Positions 40,374-49,923 of a DNA stretch of 64,000 nt are shown in pieces. Positions within the stretch are counted from its first letter, which is position 1, and each line of letters starts with the position of its first letter. The position numbers and the translations under genes are program-made. Under the pieces are notes generated by a model. The model had not been told where the DNA came from. It saw only the letters and a list, made by a program, of their open reading frames with translations, and ran no database searches. This DNA is from Picosynechococcus sp. PCC 7002. GTDB lineage: Bacteria > Cyanobacteriota > Cyanobacteriia > Cyanobacteriales > MRBY01. The stretch covers positions 496,001 to 560,000 of the forward strand of contig NZ_CAWLFA010000001.1 of NCBI RefSeq assembly GCF_963860125.1, in the 5' to 3' direction.

Positions 40374-41062
40374 CTAGCGACCTGTTCTCGGATCAGTTGC
40401 ACCGCTTCCCATAAATTTTCCACAATGAAATCTGGGTTGTGGGCGGCCAATAATTGGCGATCGCGAATCCCCGATAACACTGCAATCACAGGAATATTAT
40501 GACTCTGGGCTGAGTGAATATCGGCTTCTGTGTCCCCTACCATCCAAGTGGTCACCTTGGGGCGCAGTCGGGCGAGGCTTTCGCCCATGAGTAACGGCTT
40601 TTGATAAAAATCTTGGTTGCGATCCGTTGAGTCGGGTAAACAAAAACGGCGATCGCCCGGAAAAATATCCTGCAAAACCGGATGAAGCTGCAAAATTTTG
40701 TCCAGTTCACTGTAACGACGCATGGTAACAGTCATCACTTCCCAGCCCCAACTTTGGGCCGCCGTCAATGCTTCTAAGGAACCCTCAATCAGGCGATCGT
40801 GCACCATATTTTCCAGTCGATGCACATGGCCATCCCGGAGCCGCTTAAACTCTGGTAACTGATCCTCCCGGAGACCCGACCGCAAACCAATATCGGTCTG
40901 GGAAGTCTTTTGTCGCTTTAAAGCCCAAAATTCCTCCTTTGTTAAGGGGGATAACGTTTGCTCTGGTTCTACGACTTGAGTTAACCGCCAGCGATAAACA
41001 CGGTAGTAGCGTTCCGACAGATCTACGACCACCCCATCAAAATCCGAAATTAACCTGACCAT
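40370..41062 (-). CDS. HAD-superfamily hydrolase
   Basis: The protein is 230 residues from ATG 41062, MVRLISDFDGVVVDLSERYY; the frame continues upstream to 41098 but this start places the motif correctly. Motif I is DFDGVVVD (nucleophile Asp), motif II is VMTVTMRR (VTMR, Thr), the Lys is in QKPLLMGESL, and motif IV is WMVGDTEADIHSAQ. The cap is alpha-helical. It resembles phosphoglycolate phosphatase-like enzymes but the substrate is not identifiable. Its stop overlaps the trnR promoter. Confidence 0.85.
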   Translation of the reverse strand: MVRLISDFDGVVVDLSERYYRVYRWRLTQVVEPEQTLSPLTKEEFWALKRQKTSQTDIGLRSGLREDQLPEFKRLRDGHVHRLENMVHDRLIEGSLEALTAAQSWGWEVMTVTMRRYSELDKILQLHPVLQDIFPGDRRFCLPDSTDRNQDFYQKPLLMGESLARLRPKVTTWMVGDTEADIHSAQSHNIPVIAVLSGIRDRQLLAAHNPDFIVENLWEAVQLIREQVAS

Positions 41063-41107
41063 TGCACCACTGTTGATAAAATTTATGGCGACTAGCATAG
41101 GTCAGCA

Positions 41108-42490
41108 ATGGGGGATAATCAACCTACTACGTTTTTATCGGATTTAATGTCTTCAGCCCGCCAACTCGCCTTCCTCGCCCTCCGGCAAATCATGTACCAC
41201 AACGCCTATACCGATGTGGCCCTTGATCGAGTCCTCCACAAAAGTAACCTCACCGGGAGCGATCGCGCTTTAGTTGCCGAATTAGTCTATGGTACTGTCC
41301 GTCGCCAAAAAACCCTCGATGCGATCATTGACCAACTAGGAAAAAAGCCCATTGACCAACAACCGCCTGATCTACGGGTACTCCTTCAACTGGGTTTGTA
41401 CCAACTGCGTTACTTAGATCAAATTCCCCCCTCGGCGGCGGTCAATACCAGCGTTGAAATTGCAAAAACCAACAAGCTAGGCCAATTAGCAGGGGTGGTA
41501 AATGGCTGTCTGCGCGGTTATCTGCGGCAACGGGACAAAGGCCATGATCCGCTCCAGTTACCAGAGGCAGCGGCAGAGCGGCTAGCTTTGCAATACAGTT
41601 TTCCGGAATGGCTGATTGGACAATGGCTTGAACAATTTGGAGCGGAGGAAACGGAACAGCTTTGTCAATGGTTTAATCGGCCTGCCCAACTGGATCTCCG
41701 GGTAAATCCCCTCCGGGCGAATGTCGCCGCTGTCCAGGATAAGCTCAACCAGGCAGGGGTCAAAGCCGAGGCGATCGCCAATTTACCCAATGCCCTGCGC
41801 CTGGTGGAAAAACGGGGTTTAATTCAAGATTTGCCGGGTTACAAAGAAGGCTGGTGGACGATCCAGGATGCCAGCGCCCAGTTGGTAACGCACTTACTCG
41901 ATCCCCAACCAGGGGAAGTGATTATTGATGCCTGTGCAGCGCCCGGCGGCAAAACGACCCACATCGCCGAAAAAATGCAGGATCGCGGCACCATCTGGGC
42001 CAGCGATAAATATCAAGCTCGCATTAATAAAATTGAGCAAAATGCCCGCCGCCTCAAACTCTCGATGATCCGCACCCTCATCGGTGACAGTCGCACCTAT
42101 TCGCAGTTTCGCAATATGGCCGACCGGGTACTGCTGGATGTGCCCTGTTCGGGATTGGGGACACTCCACAAACGCCCCGATATCCGTTGGCAACAGAACC
42201 CTCAAAAAATTGCGCAACTGACCCAACTCCAAGGAGAACTCCTCACCACGGGGGCCACTTGGGTCAAACCGGGAGGCTATTTAGTCTATGCCACCTGTAC
42301 CCTCAATCCGGCAGAAAATGAGGCGATCGCCAACCAATTTCTCGTGGAACACCCAGACTGGCAGATTGTCCCCCCCAGCCCAGATTTACCCGCTTTTCCC
42401 TACGCCCAGGAACAGGGTTGGATTCAGGTCTTACCCCAGCGCCACGACATGGATGGTTTCTTTATGGTGAAGTTGCAACGGCCTGCCTAG
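41108..42490 (+). CDS. rsmB: 16S rRNA (cytosine-967 C5)-methyltransferase RsmB
   Basis: The protein is 460 residues from ATG 41108 (a second ATG at 41147 just before SARQLAFLALRQIM is possible). The N-terminal NusB-like domain (about 15-150) has VYGTVRRQKTLDAIIDQL and PPSAAVNTSVEIAKTN. The SAM domain has DACAAPGGKTTHIAEKM, the catalytic cysteines in DVPCSGLGTLHKRPDIRW and VYATCTLNPAENEAIANQFL. RsmB methylates C967 in the 30S subunit. Its stop codon and that of the convergent pncB share the palindrome CTAG. Confidence 0.95.
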   Translation: MGDNQPTTFLSDLMSSARQLAFLALRQIMYHNAYTDVALDRVLHKSNLTGSDRALVAELVYGTVRRQKTLDAIIDQLGKKPIDQQPPDLRVLLQLGLYQLRYLDQIPPSAAVNTSVEIAKTNKLGQLAGVVNGCLRGYLRQRDKGHDPLQLPEAAAERLALQYSFPEWLIGQWLEQFGAEETEQLCQWFNRPAQLDLRVNPLRANVAAVQDKLNQAGVKAEAIANLPNALRLVEKRGLIQDLPGYKEGWWTIQDASAQLVTHLLDPQPGEVIIDACAAPGGKTTHIAEKMQDRGTIWASDKYQARINKIEQNARRLKLSMIRTLIGDSRTYSQFRNMADRVLLDVPCSGLGTLHKRPDIRWQQNPQKIAQLTQLQGELLTTGATWVKPGGYLVYATCTLNPAENEAIANQFLVEHPDWQIVPPSPDLPAFPYAQEQGWIQVLPQRHDMDGFFMVKLQRPA

Positions 42491-43827
42491 AGGGATTGGG
42501 CGATCGCCTCGGTGAGGGTTTGCAGGGATTCAGAAATGCTGACAGGATAAACTTCGGGCTGGGTCAAGCGTTTCACCCTGTCGGGAAGCTGACGCACGCT
42601 AGCCGTCGTTCGTTGGCGAATGGTTGCCAAATCTTCTGGGAGCGTAAGGCGTTTCCCCTGGGCCATCACCTTTTCGAGCAAGGCCATTTCCCCTGATTGC
42701 GCGGCTTCAGTGGCGAGACCCAGGCGATCCCGGCCAGCCTCTAGATTGCGGAAAATCTGCTTACAACCCGGATAGGTGGCTTTTCCGCTGGACTTTTTCA
42801 TCGTGGGGCGATCGCCAATTTGCACCAGTTTGTAAACCCCATTAACCGGGTCGCCTGTCACCAATTTCGTCCCCAAACCATAGCCATCAATGGTTGCCCC
42901 AGCGGCCTGGAGTCGTGCCATTTCCCCTTCATCGAGATCACCACTGGCAAAGATTTTCACTGTCGTTGGTAACAGTCGCCGCACCTGTTGGGAGAGGGTT
43001 AATAAATCCCCCGAATCGAGGCGCACGCCAGCCAGATGGGTTTCGCCAGTTTGAATCGCCTTACCTAAACGCTCCGCCGCCGCCACGGTGTCGTAGGTAT
43101 CAATGAGCAAAGGGGCCGCCGGAAAATAACGGTGAAACGCCCGGAACGCATCATCCTCCGAGCCTTCGAGGGTGCCCACCGCCATCACCAAGGCATGGGC
43201 CATCGTTCCCACGGGTTTAATCCCCAACTGTTGTGCGGCTAAAACATTGGACGTGGCATCTAACCCGCCAGCCAAAGCCGCCCGCGCTGCCCAGGTAGAC
43301 CCCTGGGGACTAAAAGCCCGCCTTGTGCCGAATTCTAATAATTGGCGATCGCCCGCAATGTGACGCATCCGTGCCGCCCGTGTTGCAATTAGGGTTTGGT
43401 AATTGATGGCATTGAGCAGAAACGTTTCAATAATCTGGGCTTGCCACAGGGGGGCTTCGATCCGCAAAAACGGCTCCTGGGGAAAAATCACGGTTCCCTC
43501 TGGGACGGCCCAAAGATCCCCTGTAAAACGACCCGTGGCGAGTAAATCCCAAAAGGCGGCTGGGGCCTGCTCAAAAATCCCGGTACTGCGGAGATAGTCA
43601 ATTTGCGCCTCCGTAAACCGTAATCCTTCTAGGTAACTTAAAACCTGCTCCAGGCCCATCGCCACCAGATAGCCAAAGTCATCGGGCAAACGACGGGCAA
43701 ACATTTCAAAGCAAGCCGGGGTCTCCGCCAGCCCTTCCCCCACATAACAGGCTGCCATGGTGAGTTGGTAAAGATCCGTTAACAGACTGTAGTCCTGGGC
43801 CGTGATGTCTAAATTTTTCCCAACCAT
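42487..43827 (-). CDS. pncB: Nicotinate phosphoribosyltransferase
   Basis: This 446-residue protein starts MVGKNLDITAQDYSLLTDLY, with the TDLYQLTMAACY motif. Typical NAPRTase segments include RRAFSPQGSTWAARAALAGG, GTMAHALVMAVG, LIDTYDTVAAAERLGKAI and VRLDSGDLLTLSQQVRRLLP, ending with a phosphate-binding IDGYGLGTKLVTGDP. It makes nicotinate mononucleotide from nicotinate in NAD salvage, at the cost of ATP. Its 3' end overlaps that of rsmB by 4 bp. It is divergent from the ferredoxin/MBL gene. Confidence 0.94.
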   Translation of the reverse strand: MVGKNLDITAQDYSLLTDLYQLTMAACYVGEGLAETPACFEMFARRLPDDFGYLVAMGLEQVLSYLEGLRFTEAQIDYLRSTGIFEQAPAAFWDLLATGRFTGDLWAVPEGTVIFPQEPFLRIEAPLWQAQIIETFLLNAINYQTLIATRAARMRHIAGDRQLLEFGTRRAFSPQGSTWAARAALAGGLDATSNVLAAQQLGIKPVGTMAHALVMAVGTLEGSEDDAFRAFHRYFPAAPLLIDTYDTVAAAERLGKAIQTGETHLAGVRLDSGDLLTLSQQVRRLLPTTVKIFASGDLDEGEMARLQAAGATIDGYGLGTKLVTGDPVNGVYKLVQIGDRPTMKKSSGKATYPGCKQIFRNLEAGRDRLGLATEAAQSGEMALLEKVMAQGKRLTLPEDLATIRQRTTASVRQLPDRVKRLTQPEVYPVSISESLQTLTEAIAQSL

Positions 43828-43947
43828 GGTGCGTCTTTCGCCTCCAATGAATTAATTTAGTGTTTATTTTACAATAAAAAATCTGGATCGGCTGCTTTTG
43901 GGGGTGAATGTTAAGATCCCATCAGAAAGTTCAGGGGAAAAAGATCC

Positions 43948-44823
43948 ATGGCTACCCAACACCAGCGGCGATCGCAAAATGTGCCCGGTGACTTTTATGT
44001 GGACAGTAGTTGCATCGACTGTGACACTTGCCGTTGGCTCAGTCCAGAGATTTTTAACCGCCAGGATGGGCAATCTGCCGTCTACCACCAACCCCAAACC
44101 CCTGACCAAAGGCGGGCAGCCTTGCAAGCTTTATTAGCCTGTCCAACGGCCTCGATCGCCACCGAAACCGCACCGAAAGATCTCCCCACAATCCAAGCCG
44201 AGTTTCCCCTGCCCCTTGTTGAAAATATCTATTATTGCGGCTACCATTCGCGCAAATCCTTTGGAGCCGCCAGCTATTTTATCCAGCATCCGGAAGGTAA
44301 TATTCTCGTGGATTCTCCCCGCTTCCAACCCTCACTAGTCAAGCAATTAGAAGCCCTTGGCGGCGTGAGATATTTATTTTTAACCCACCGGGATGACGTG
44401 GCCGATCACCAAAAATTCCATGATCATTTCGGTTGCGATCGCCTCTTGCACCGGGCCGATCTCCGGGAGGGAACAAAAACCGTAGAAACCGTTCTCGAAG
44501 GCACCGAAGCGATCCCCTTTCTCAAGGATTGCCTAATTATTCCTGTGCCGGGCCACACCGAGGGTCATGCAGTGTTGCTCTACCGCGATCAATATCTTTT
44601 TACCGGGGATCACCTGGCTTTTTCGGCGCGCCTGGGTCATTTGACGGGCTTTCGGAATCACTGTTGGTATTCTTGGACAGCGCAAATTGAATCGATGAAA
44701 AAACTCCTCTCCTACCCGATCACCTGGATTTTGCCGGGCCATGGCCGCCGCCACCAGGCCGACAGCGCAACACTTCACCAAGATTTAAAAGCTTGTATTC
44801 AGTGGATGGAGTCCGTGGCATGA
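43948..44823 (+). CDS. Ferredoxin-like domain fused to a metallo-beta-lactamase-fold hydrolase
   Basis: This 291-residue protein has an N-terminal [4Fe-4S] motif: SSCIDCDTCRWLSPEIF (Cys-x2-Cys-x2-Cys) with a fourth Cys in LLACPTASI at about 71. From about 90 on it is an MBL-fold domain: LTHRDDVADH (metal motif, first His changed to HRDDxxDH), VPGHTEGHAVL, LFTGDHL and ILPGHGRR. The HxHxDH motif thus lacks one canonical His. Fusions like this occur in cyanobacteria and plant chloroplasts; a redox-linked hydrolase is likely, with unknown substrate. The stop overlaps the next gene (ATGA). Confidence 0.85.
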   Translation: MATQHQRRSQNVPGDFYVDSSCIDCDTCRWLSPEIFNRQDGQSAVYHQPQTPDQRRAALQALLACPTASIATETAPKDLPTIQAEFPLPLVENIYYCGYHSRKSFGAASYFIQHPEGNILVDSPRFQPSLVKQLEALGGVRYLFLTHRDDVADHQKFHDHFGCDRLLHRADLREGTKTVETVLEGTEAIPFLKDCLIIPVPGHTEGHAVLLYRDQYLFTGDHLAFSARLGHLTGFRNHCWYSWTAQIESMKKLLSYPITWILPGHGRRHQADSATLHQDLKACIQWMESVA

Positions 44824-45125
44824 GCGTAACGTTTTTCTGGCTGGTGGCGATCGCCAGTAATCTTTGTCTAATCGGGGTGAATTATATTCTCTGGCGAAAA
44901 GTTCGCCGTTGGCACCAGGATCTGCGCCTCAGTCGGCACCGTTTCGCCCTCAACGAACGCAAAATCAAAATTGTCGTGGAAGATTTAATACAACAAGCGG
45001 ACGTGATCCCTGCCACCACCCAACAGATCCAGATGAAAAAACAGCAAGGGCAGCAAGTCATCGCCCAGATTAAGCTGCTCCAACAACTCCTCCGAGCCTT
45101 AATTTTCGTGCGGCGTCGCCTCTGA
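44820..45125 (+). CDS. Small membrane-anchored coiled-coil protein, unknown
   Basis: The protein is 101 residues from ATG 44820, which overlaps the stop of the MBL gene (ATGA), so translation is coupled. It has one N-terminal membrane helix (about 4-25: FFWLVAIASNLCLIGVNYIL), then a basic stretch WRKVRRWHQDLRLSRHRF and a helical region likely to form a coiled coil (LIQQADVIPATTQQIQMKKQ), ending in RALIFVRRRL. I do not recognise the family. It is convergent with hisC. Coupling with the MBL gene suggests a shared pathway. Confidence 0.7.
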   Translation: MSVTFFWLVAIASNLCLIGVNYILWRKVRRWHQDLRLSRHRFALNERKIKIVVEDLIQQADVIPATTQQIQMKKQQGQQVIAQIKLLQQLLRALIFVRRRL

Positions 45126-45135
45126 AATTACCTGT

Positions 45136-46257
45136 TTACAGAGCCTGCAAGTAACCTGTTAACCGAGTTAAAGTGCGCTGATTTTCCGCTGGTGTTCCTA
45201 CACTGATCCGCAGGCCGCCCCCCGTGTGTCGAATTAAAGTCCCCTGATTTTTCAGGGTTTCGACGAGGTTTGCTAAGGCTTCCGCCTGGGGTTCCATCGC
45301 TGGCTGGAGGCGACCATAGAGGAAATTCGCATCGCTGGGCCACACCCGGAAATTCGGCAGTTGCCCTAACGCTTGGTAAAGTTTCCCCCGTTCCTGTTGC
45401 GCTTCGGGAATGGTTTCCAACAGGCGATCGCCATGGTCGAGGGCGAGTCGGGCCGCCGCCTGGGAAAAACTGGGCAAATTATAGGGGAGGCGTACCTTTT
45501 CGAGGGCTTGGATAATTTCTAAACTGCCCACGGCATAGCCCACCCGCAGGGCTGCCAATCGAAACGCCTTCGAGAATGTCCGCAGGATCACCCAGTTGGG
45601 CCGCTGTAGGACTTCTGCCACCAAAGTTTTTTGACTGAATTCAAAATAGGCTTCGTCCACCACCACAAGGATATCCGGCGGCAAAGACTGGAGCCAGCTA
45701 ATTTCTGCTGCCGTGAGACATTGGCCCGTGGGAGAGTTGGGATGCACCACAAACACCACCCGCACTGGTGCCCCTTGGGGTTGGTCAATGGCGTTTTGGG
45801 CCGCCGCAAGATCCCAGCTAAAGTCTTCTGGCTGTCGGGCGATCGCCACGGTGTGAATTCCCAAAGTTTGCGCCAAAATGCGATACATCGAAAAAGTCGG
45901 CTCGGCCACCAGAATCGATCCTTCCCCGCCCAGACAAGTGGCAATTAACAACGAGCGGATCAACTCATCGGAACCATTTCCCACGGAGATGTGAGCTGCT
46001 TGAATATCCCCGGTCAACTGCCCAGAACGGTTCACATAGTCGGCAATGCCTTCCTTGAGCGCCCCATGGCCCCCGTCGGGATAGCGGTTTGTGGCAATTT
46101 GATTTTGATAATGTTGAGCCAGAATTTCTTTGAGATCCGCTGGGAGATCGTAGGGACTTTCATTGGTGTCGAGAATATCTACCGGCGTATTTACCGGGCC
46201 ACCGGGGTGGGACACATAGGCTTTGAGTTGGGCCAAGTCAGAACGCAAAAAGGACAT
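45136..46257 (-). CDS. hisC: Histidinol-phosphate aminotransferase
   Basis: The protein is 373 residues from ATG 46257 (MSFLRSDLAQLKAYVSHPGG); a 25-residue longer frame is not family-like. It is a class I/II PLP aminotransferase with DTNESPYDLP near the start, NGSDELIRSLLIATCLGGEG, the FVVHPNSPTGQCLT Asn-Pro-Thr-Gly motif, VDEAYFEFS, and the PLP lysine in ILRTFSKAFRLAALRVGYAV. The C-terminus has GGGLRISVGTPAENQRTL. It converts imidazole acetol phosphate to histidinol phosphate. It is divergent from aspC with a 217-bp gap. Confidence 0.93.
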   Translation of the reverse strand: MSFLRSDLAQLKAYVSHPGGPVNTPVDILDTNESPYDLPADLKEILAQHYQNQIATNRYPDGGHGALKEGIADYVNRSGQLTGDIQAAHISVGNGSDELIRSLLIATCLGGEGSILVAEPTFSMYRILAQTLGIHTVAIARQPEDFSWDLAAAQNAIDQPQGAPVRVVFVVHPNSPTGQCLTAAEISWLQSLPPDILVVVDEAYFEFSQKTLVAEVLQRPNWVILRTFSKAFRLAALRVGYAVGSLEIIQALEKVRLPYNLPSFSQAAARLALDHGDRLLETIPEAQQERGKLYQALGQLPNFRVWPSDANFLYGRLQPAMEPQAEALANLVETLKNQGTLIRHTGGGLRISVGTPAENQRTLTRLTGYLQAL

Positions 46258-46474
46258 AGGTGCTGTGAAAAAAGAAGAATGAAAATCAATTCCCCAAGGG
46301 CATTGAAATGGACACAACTGAAATGTAATCAATCTGTGAAATCGATCATAAGTTTAAGGTTGCGTTATGTAAAAATAACGTTGGTGCGGTGGGGAGTCGC
46401 CTTAGCCTAAAAATTGGGAATTTTCCTGCACCGTTATTTCACGTTTTCCACTTCCTATCTAAACGCAAATCACC

Positions 46475-47644
46475 ATGAAATTGGCAGCCAGAGTCGGTCA
46501 AATCAAGCCTTCGATTACCCTCACAATCTCCGCAAAAGCAAAGGCCATGAAGGCGGATGGGATTGACGTGTGCAGCTTTAGTGCTGGAGAACCGGATTTC
46601 GACACCCCCGATCACATTAAAACCGCTGTCAAAGCCGCCCTTGATGCGGGAAAAACCAAATATGGCCCTGCCCCCGGAGAACCGGCCCTGCGTCAGGCGA
46701 TCGCCAAAAAATTACAGACAGAAAATAATCTCCCCTACAACCCCGAAAACGTGATCGTCACCAATGGCGGCAAGCACGCCCTTTATGGTTTGATGATGGC
46801 CCTCATTGAACCGGGGGATGAGGTGATTATCCCGACCCCCTACTGGTTGAGCTATCCAGAAATGGTAATTTTAGCGGGCGGCACCCCGATCTTCGTCGAA
46901 ACCACAGCAGCAACGGGCTACAAGATCACTCCGGATCAGTTGCGCCAGGCGATCACCAACAAAACGAAATTATTTGTTTTCAATTCCCCTTCGAATCCCA
47001 CCGGGGCCGTCTACAGTCCGGCAGAGGTAACGGCGATCGCCCAGGTTTTAGTGGAGAAACAAGTGTTGGTGGTGGCCGATGAAATCTACGAAAAAATTCT
47101 TTACGGGGATGCCGTGCACCAGAGTATTGGCTCCGTGAGTGACGAAATTTTTCCCCTGACGATCACCTGTAACGGCTTCGCTAAAGCGTTTTCGATGACG
47201 GGTTGGCGCTTGGGTTACATTGCCGCGCCGGTGGAACTAATTAAGGGTATGACGACGATCCAGAGCCACAGCACCTCCAACGTTTGTACCTTTGCCCAAT
47301 ACGGGGCGATCGCCGCCCTAGAAGGAGGACTTGATTGCGTCCAGGAAATGTTAACCGCCTTTAGTAAGCGTCGGGAAATAATGCTGGGGGCGATTCAAGA
47401 TCTGCCGGGTTTGAGTTGTCCATCCCCCGACGGGGCCTTCTATCTCTTTGTGGATATCAGCGCTTACGGTCTCGATTCCCTCAGCTTTTGTAAACAGCTC
47501 CTCGCCGAGCAGCAGGTGGCGGCGATCCCTGGGGTGGCCTTTGGCAACGACCGCTGCATTCGTCTGTCCTACGCCACGGATCTCAGCACCATTGAAAAGG
47601 GAATGTCCCGTCTTGGTAAATTTCTCCAGTCCCTCTCAAGGTAA
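46475..47644 (+). CDS. aspC: Aspartate aminotransferase (class I)
   Basis: This 389-residue PLP enzyme starts MKLAARVGQIKPSITLTISA. Motifs are CSFSAGEPDFDTPDHIKTAV, VTNGGKHALYGLMMALIEPG, FNSPSNPTGAVYSPAEV, VADEIYEKILYGD and the PLP lysine in CNGFAKAFSMTGWRLGYIAA. The set matches the Igamma aspartate/prephenate aminotransferases common in cyanobacteria. It moves amino groups between glutamate and oxaloacetate (possibly also prephenate). It is followed by minC after 64 bp on the same strand. Confidence 0.92.
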   Translation: MKLAARVGQIKPSITLTISAKAKAMKADGIDVCSFSAGEPDFDTPDHIKTAVKAALDAGKTKYGPAPGEPALRQAIAKKLQTENNLPYNPENVIVTNGGKHALYGLMMALIEPGDEVIIPTPYWLSYPEMVILAGGTPIFVETTAATGYKITPDQLRQAITNKTKLFVFNSPSNPTGAVYSPAEVTAIAQVLVEKQVLVVADEIYEKILYGDAVHQSIGSVSDEIFPLTITCNGFAKAFSMTGWRLGYIAAPVELIKGMTTIQSHSTSNVCTFAQYGAIAALEGGLDCVQEMLTAFSKRREIMLGAIQDLPGLSCPSPDGAFYLFVDISAYGLDSLSFCKQLLAEQQVAAIPGVAFGNDRCIRLSYATDLSTIEKGMSRLGKFLQSLSR

Positions 47645-47708
47645 GTAAAATTTTGCCGAAGCCCAGTGCTTACTGCTATAAATCAGGGGTGAATTTCTAA
47701 TTGACTTT

Positions 47709-48629
47709 ATGGCCGAGCTTGACGATCACACTCTCCCCAATCCCGACTCAACATCGACGGAGTTTTCTTCTAACTCCAGTGAAAGCGCGACCCCGGAGAT
47801 TGTTACGGAACGTGATGATCTCAACCCAAAAGAGCCAGAAGCAGCCATGGCGACCCCGGAGTTGCAGTTCGGCCTTGAAGCTGACCACCTCACCCTAGTC
47901 TTACCCACCACCCAGACCTATGAAATTGAGGCTTGGGACACAATCTGGGCCAATTTTCGGGAGCAGTTGCAGGCTGCTGCTGATTTTCCGGTCGCCCACG
48001 TTCACTTAATCGCTCAAAATCAACTGGTAGGGGGCCGTCAACTCCAGGAACTGGCTGACCTACTCAAACCCCACGACCTAAAGCTCAAACGCATTTACAC
48101 CAACCGACGGCAAACGGCGATCGCCGCGGCGACAGCAGGCTATAGCGTTGATCAAGATCCCCCGAATCAACTGTTGGCGGATGTTCCTCTAAAGTTAAAA
48201 CCGCTCCTGGCCCCCGACAAAGAACCGGAGGTGTTGTACATTGACCAAACCGTCCGCTCCGGAGTTGAAATCGTCTATCCCGGCTCGGTGATTGTCACAG
48301 GGGATGTCAATCCAGGGGGAAGTATCGTTGCGGACAAAGATATTGTGGTTTGGGGCTGTTTGCGGGGGGTTGCCCATGCTGGAGCGAAAGGCGATCGCAC
48401 GGGACGGATTATGGCGTTGCAAATGGAGCCGACCCAACTGCGCATTGCCGATGTGGTCGCCCGTGCAGCTCCGCAAGCCGTTGAGCAACGAAAGCCAGAG
48501 GTGGCCTATCTGACCCAAGCGGGAATTCGTCTAGCTCCGGCCCTCAAATTTTCGAAAAACTACCAATACCAAGCCGATCAACAGCATTGGCAGGAAACAT
48601 CTGATCCCCTCTTACCTGTAATATCGTAG
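47709..48629 (+). CDS. minC: Septum site-determining protein MinC
   Basis: This 306-residue protein has an acidic Ser/Thr-rich N-terminal extension (1-60), an N-terminal FtsZ-inhibiting domain (about 60-170) and the C-terminal beta-helix (about 180-290) marked by EVLYIDQTVRSGVEIVYPGS, VIVTGDVNPGGSIVADKDIV and VWGCLRGVAHAGAKGDRTGR. It blocks FtsZ polymerisation away from midcell together with MinD. It is the first gene of minCDE, followed by minD. Confidence 0.93.
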   Translation: MAELDDHTLPNPDSTSTEFSSNSSESATPEIVTERDDLNPKEPEAAMATPELQFGLEADHLTLVLPTTQTYEIEAWDTIWANFREQLQAAADFPVAHVHLIAQNQLVGGRQLQELADLLKPHDLKLKRIYTNRRQTAIAAATAGYSVDQDPPNQLLADVPLKLKPLLAPDKEPEVLYIDQTVRSGVEIVYPGSVIVTGDVNPGGSIVADKDIVVWGCLRGVAHAGAKGDRTGRIMALQMEPTQLRIADVVARAAPQAVEQRKPEVAYLTQAGIRLAPALKFSKNYQYQADQQHWQETSDPLLPVIS

Positions 48630-48693
48630 CTAAGCTGCCGCAACCAGTGGCTATGTCGTAAGCTTATTGAATTATTTATCCACCCAGAAGTCT

Positions 48694-49494
48694 ATGAGTC
48701 GCGTTATCGTTGTGACCTCCGGAAAAGGAGGCGTCGGCAAAAGCACCTGTACCGCCAACCTCGGTTCGGCCTTGGTCAAGCTCGGCAAAAAAGTGGCCCT
48801 GGTCGATGCGGACTTTGGTCTGCGAAACCTGGATTTGCTTTTGGGTTTAGAAAATCGCGTTGTCTATACGGCCATTGAAGCGATCGCCGGAGAATGTCGC
48901 CTCGAACAAGCCCTTGTGAAGGACAAACGGCAGAATGGTCTCGTCCTCCTGCCAGCAGCCCAAAACCGGAATAAAGAATCCGTCACTCCCACCCAGATGA
49001 AACAGCTCATTATGCGGCTGAATAAAGCTTTTGATTATATTTTGGTGGACAGTCCGGCGGGCATCGAGATGGGTTTTCGGAATGCGATCGCCGCCGCGAG
49101 GGAAGCACTGATTGTCACAACCCCCGAAGTGGCTGCTGTGCGTGATGCAGACCGGGTTGTGGGTCTTTTAGAAGCCTATGGCATTAAACGGACGCGCCTT
49201 ATTGTGAATCGTCTCAAACCAGAAATGGTCAAGCAAAATGAAATGATGAGCGTCGAGGATGTCCTCGAAATTCTCGCCATTCCGCTCCTGGGGATTATTC
49301 CCGACGATAAACAAGTGATTGTTTCCAGTAACCGGGGCGAACCGTTGGTGCTAGGAGACAAACAAAATGACCTCCCTGCCACCGCGTTTATGAATATTGC
49401 CCGCCGTCTAGAGGGGGAAAAAGTGCCCCTGTTAAACCTAATGGCCAACCAAGAGGGATTCCTTGCCAAAATTCGCCGGATCTTTGCCAGTTAA
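48694..49494 (+). CDS. minD: Septum site-determining ATPase MinD
   Basis: The protein is 266 residues from ATG 48694, MSRVIVVTSGKGGVGKSTCT; a TTG 9 codons upstream is not family-like. It has the deviant Walker A KGGVGKST, VDADFGLRNLDLLLGLENRV, DSPAGIEMGF and VTTPEVAAVRDADRVVGLLE. The C-terminal LMANQEGFLAKIRRIFAS is the amphipathic membrane-targeting helix. It binds membrane with ATP and recruits MinC; MinE releases it. Confidence 0.96.
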   Translation: MSRVIVVTSGKGGVGKSTCTANLGSALVKLGKKVALVDADFGLRNLDLLLGLENRVVYTAIEAIAGECRLEQALVKDKRQNGLVLLPAAQNRNKESVTPTQMKQLIMRLNKAFDYILVDSPAGIEMGFRNAIAAAREALIVTTPEVAAVRDADRVVGLLEAYGIKRTRLIVNRLKPEMVKQNEMMSVEDVLEILAIPLLGIIPDDKQVIVSSNRGEPLVLGDKQNDLPATAFMNIARRLEGEKVPLLNLMANQEGFLAKIRRIFAS

Positions 49495-49573
49495 CTGCTG
49501 TCTCTGATGCGGAATATCGCCCTCATTCCCCTCTATGCTGAAATCTAATTAATGTTTCCCTTTGTAATGAGTC

Positions 49574-49852
49574 ATGATCCAGGAATTACTTGAAAAGCTG
49601 CTCCATTGGCAGTCTCCCAAGAGCAGTGACGAAGCAAAACGACGCCTCAAGCTGGTCATTGCCCACGACCGGGTGGGCCTCAGCCCCGAAAAAGTCGAGG
49701 AGATGCGCCAGGAAATTTTGGCCGTCGTCGCTAAATACGTCGAGGTGGATCCAGAGGAAATGGAGTTCGACCTTTCGAGTAGTGACCGGATGACGGCTTT
49801 GGTGGCAAATCTGCCCATTCGCCGGGTGCGAGATATTCGTTCCCTAGAATAG
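49574..49852 (+). CDS. minE: Cell division topological specificity factor MinE
   Basis: This 92-residue protein starts MIQELLEKLLHWQSPKSSDE; the MinD-binding stretch KRRLKLVIAHDRVGLSPEKV is clear, and the C-terminal topological domain includes EEMRQEILAVVAKYVEVDPE. It triggers MinD ATP hydrolysis and confines division inhibition to the poles. It is the third gene of minCDE, 79 bp after minD. It ends with DIRSLE. Confidence 0.94.
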   Translation: MIQELLEKLLHWQSPKSSDEAKRRLKLVIAHDRVGLSPEKVEEMRQEILAVVAKYVEVDPEEMEFDLSSSDRMTALVANLPIRRVRDIRSLE

Positions 49853-49923
49853 TTTTTTACGCGAAGATCCGATGATTCTGGCACAATAGGGCAAGCAGTT
49901 AGCATCAGTAGGAGTTGTTGGTC

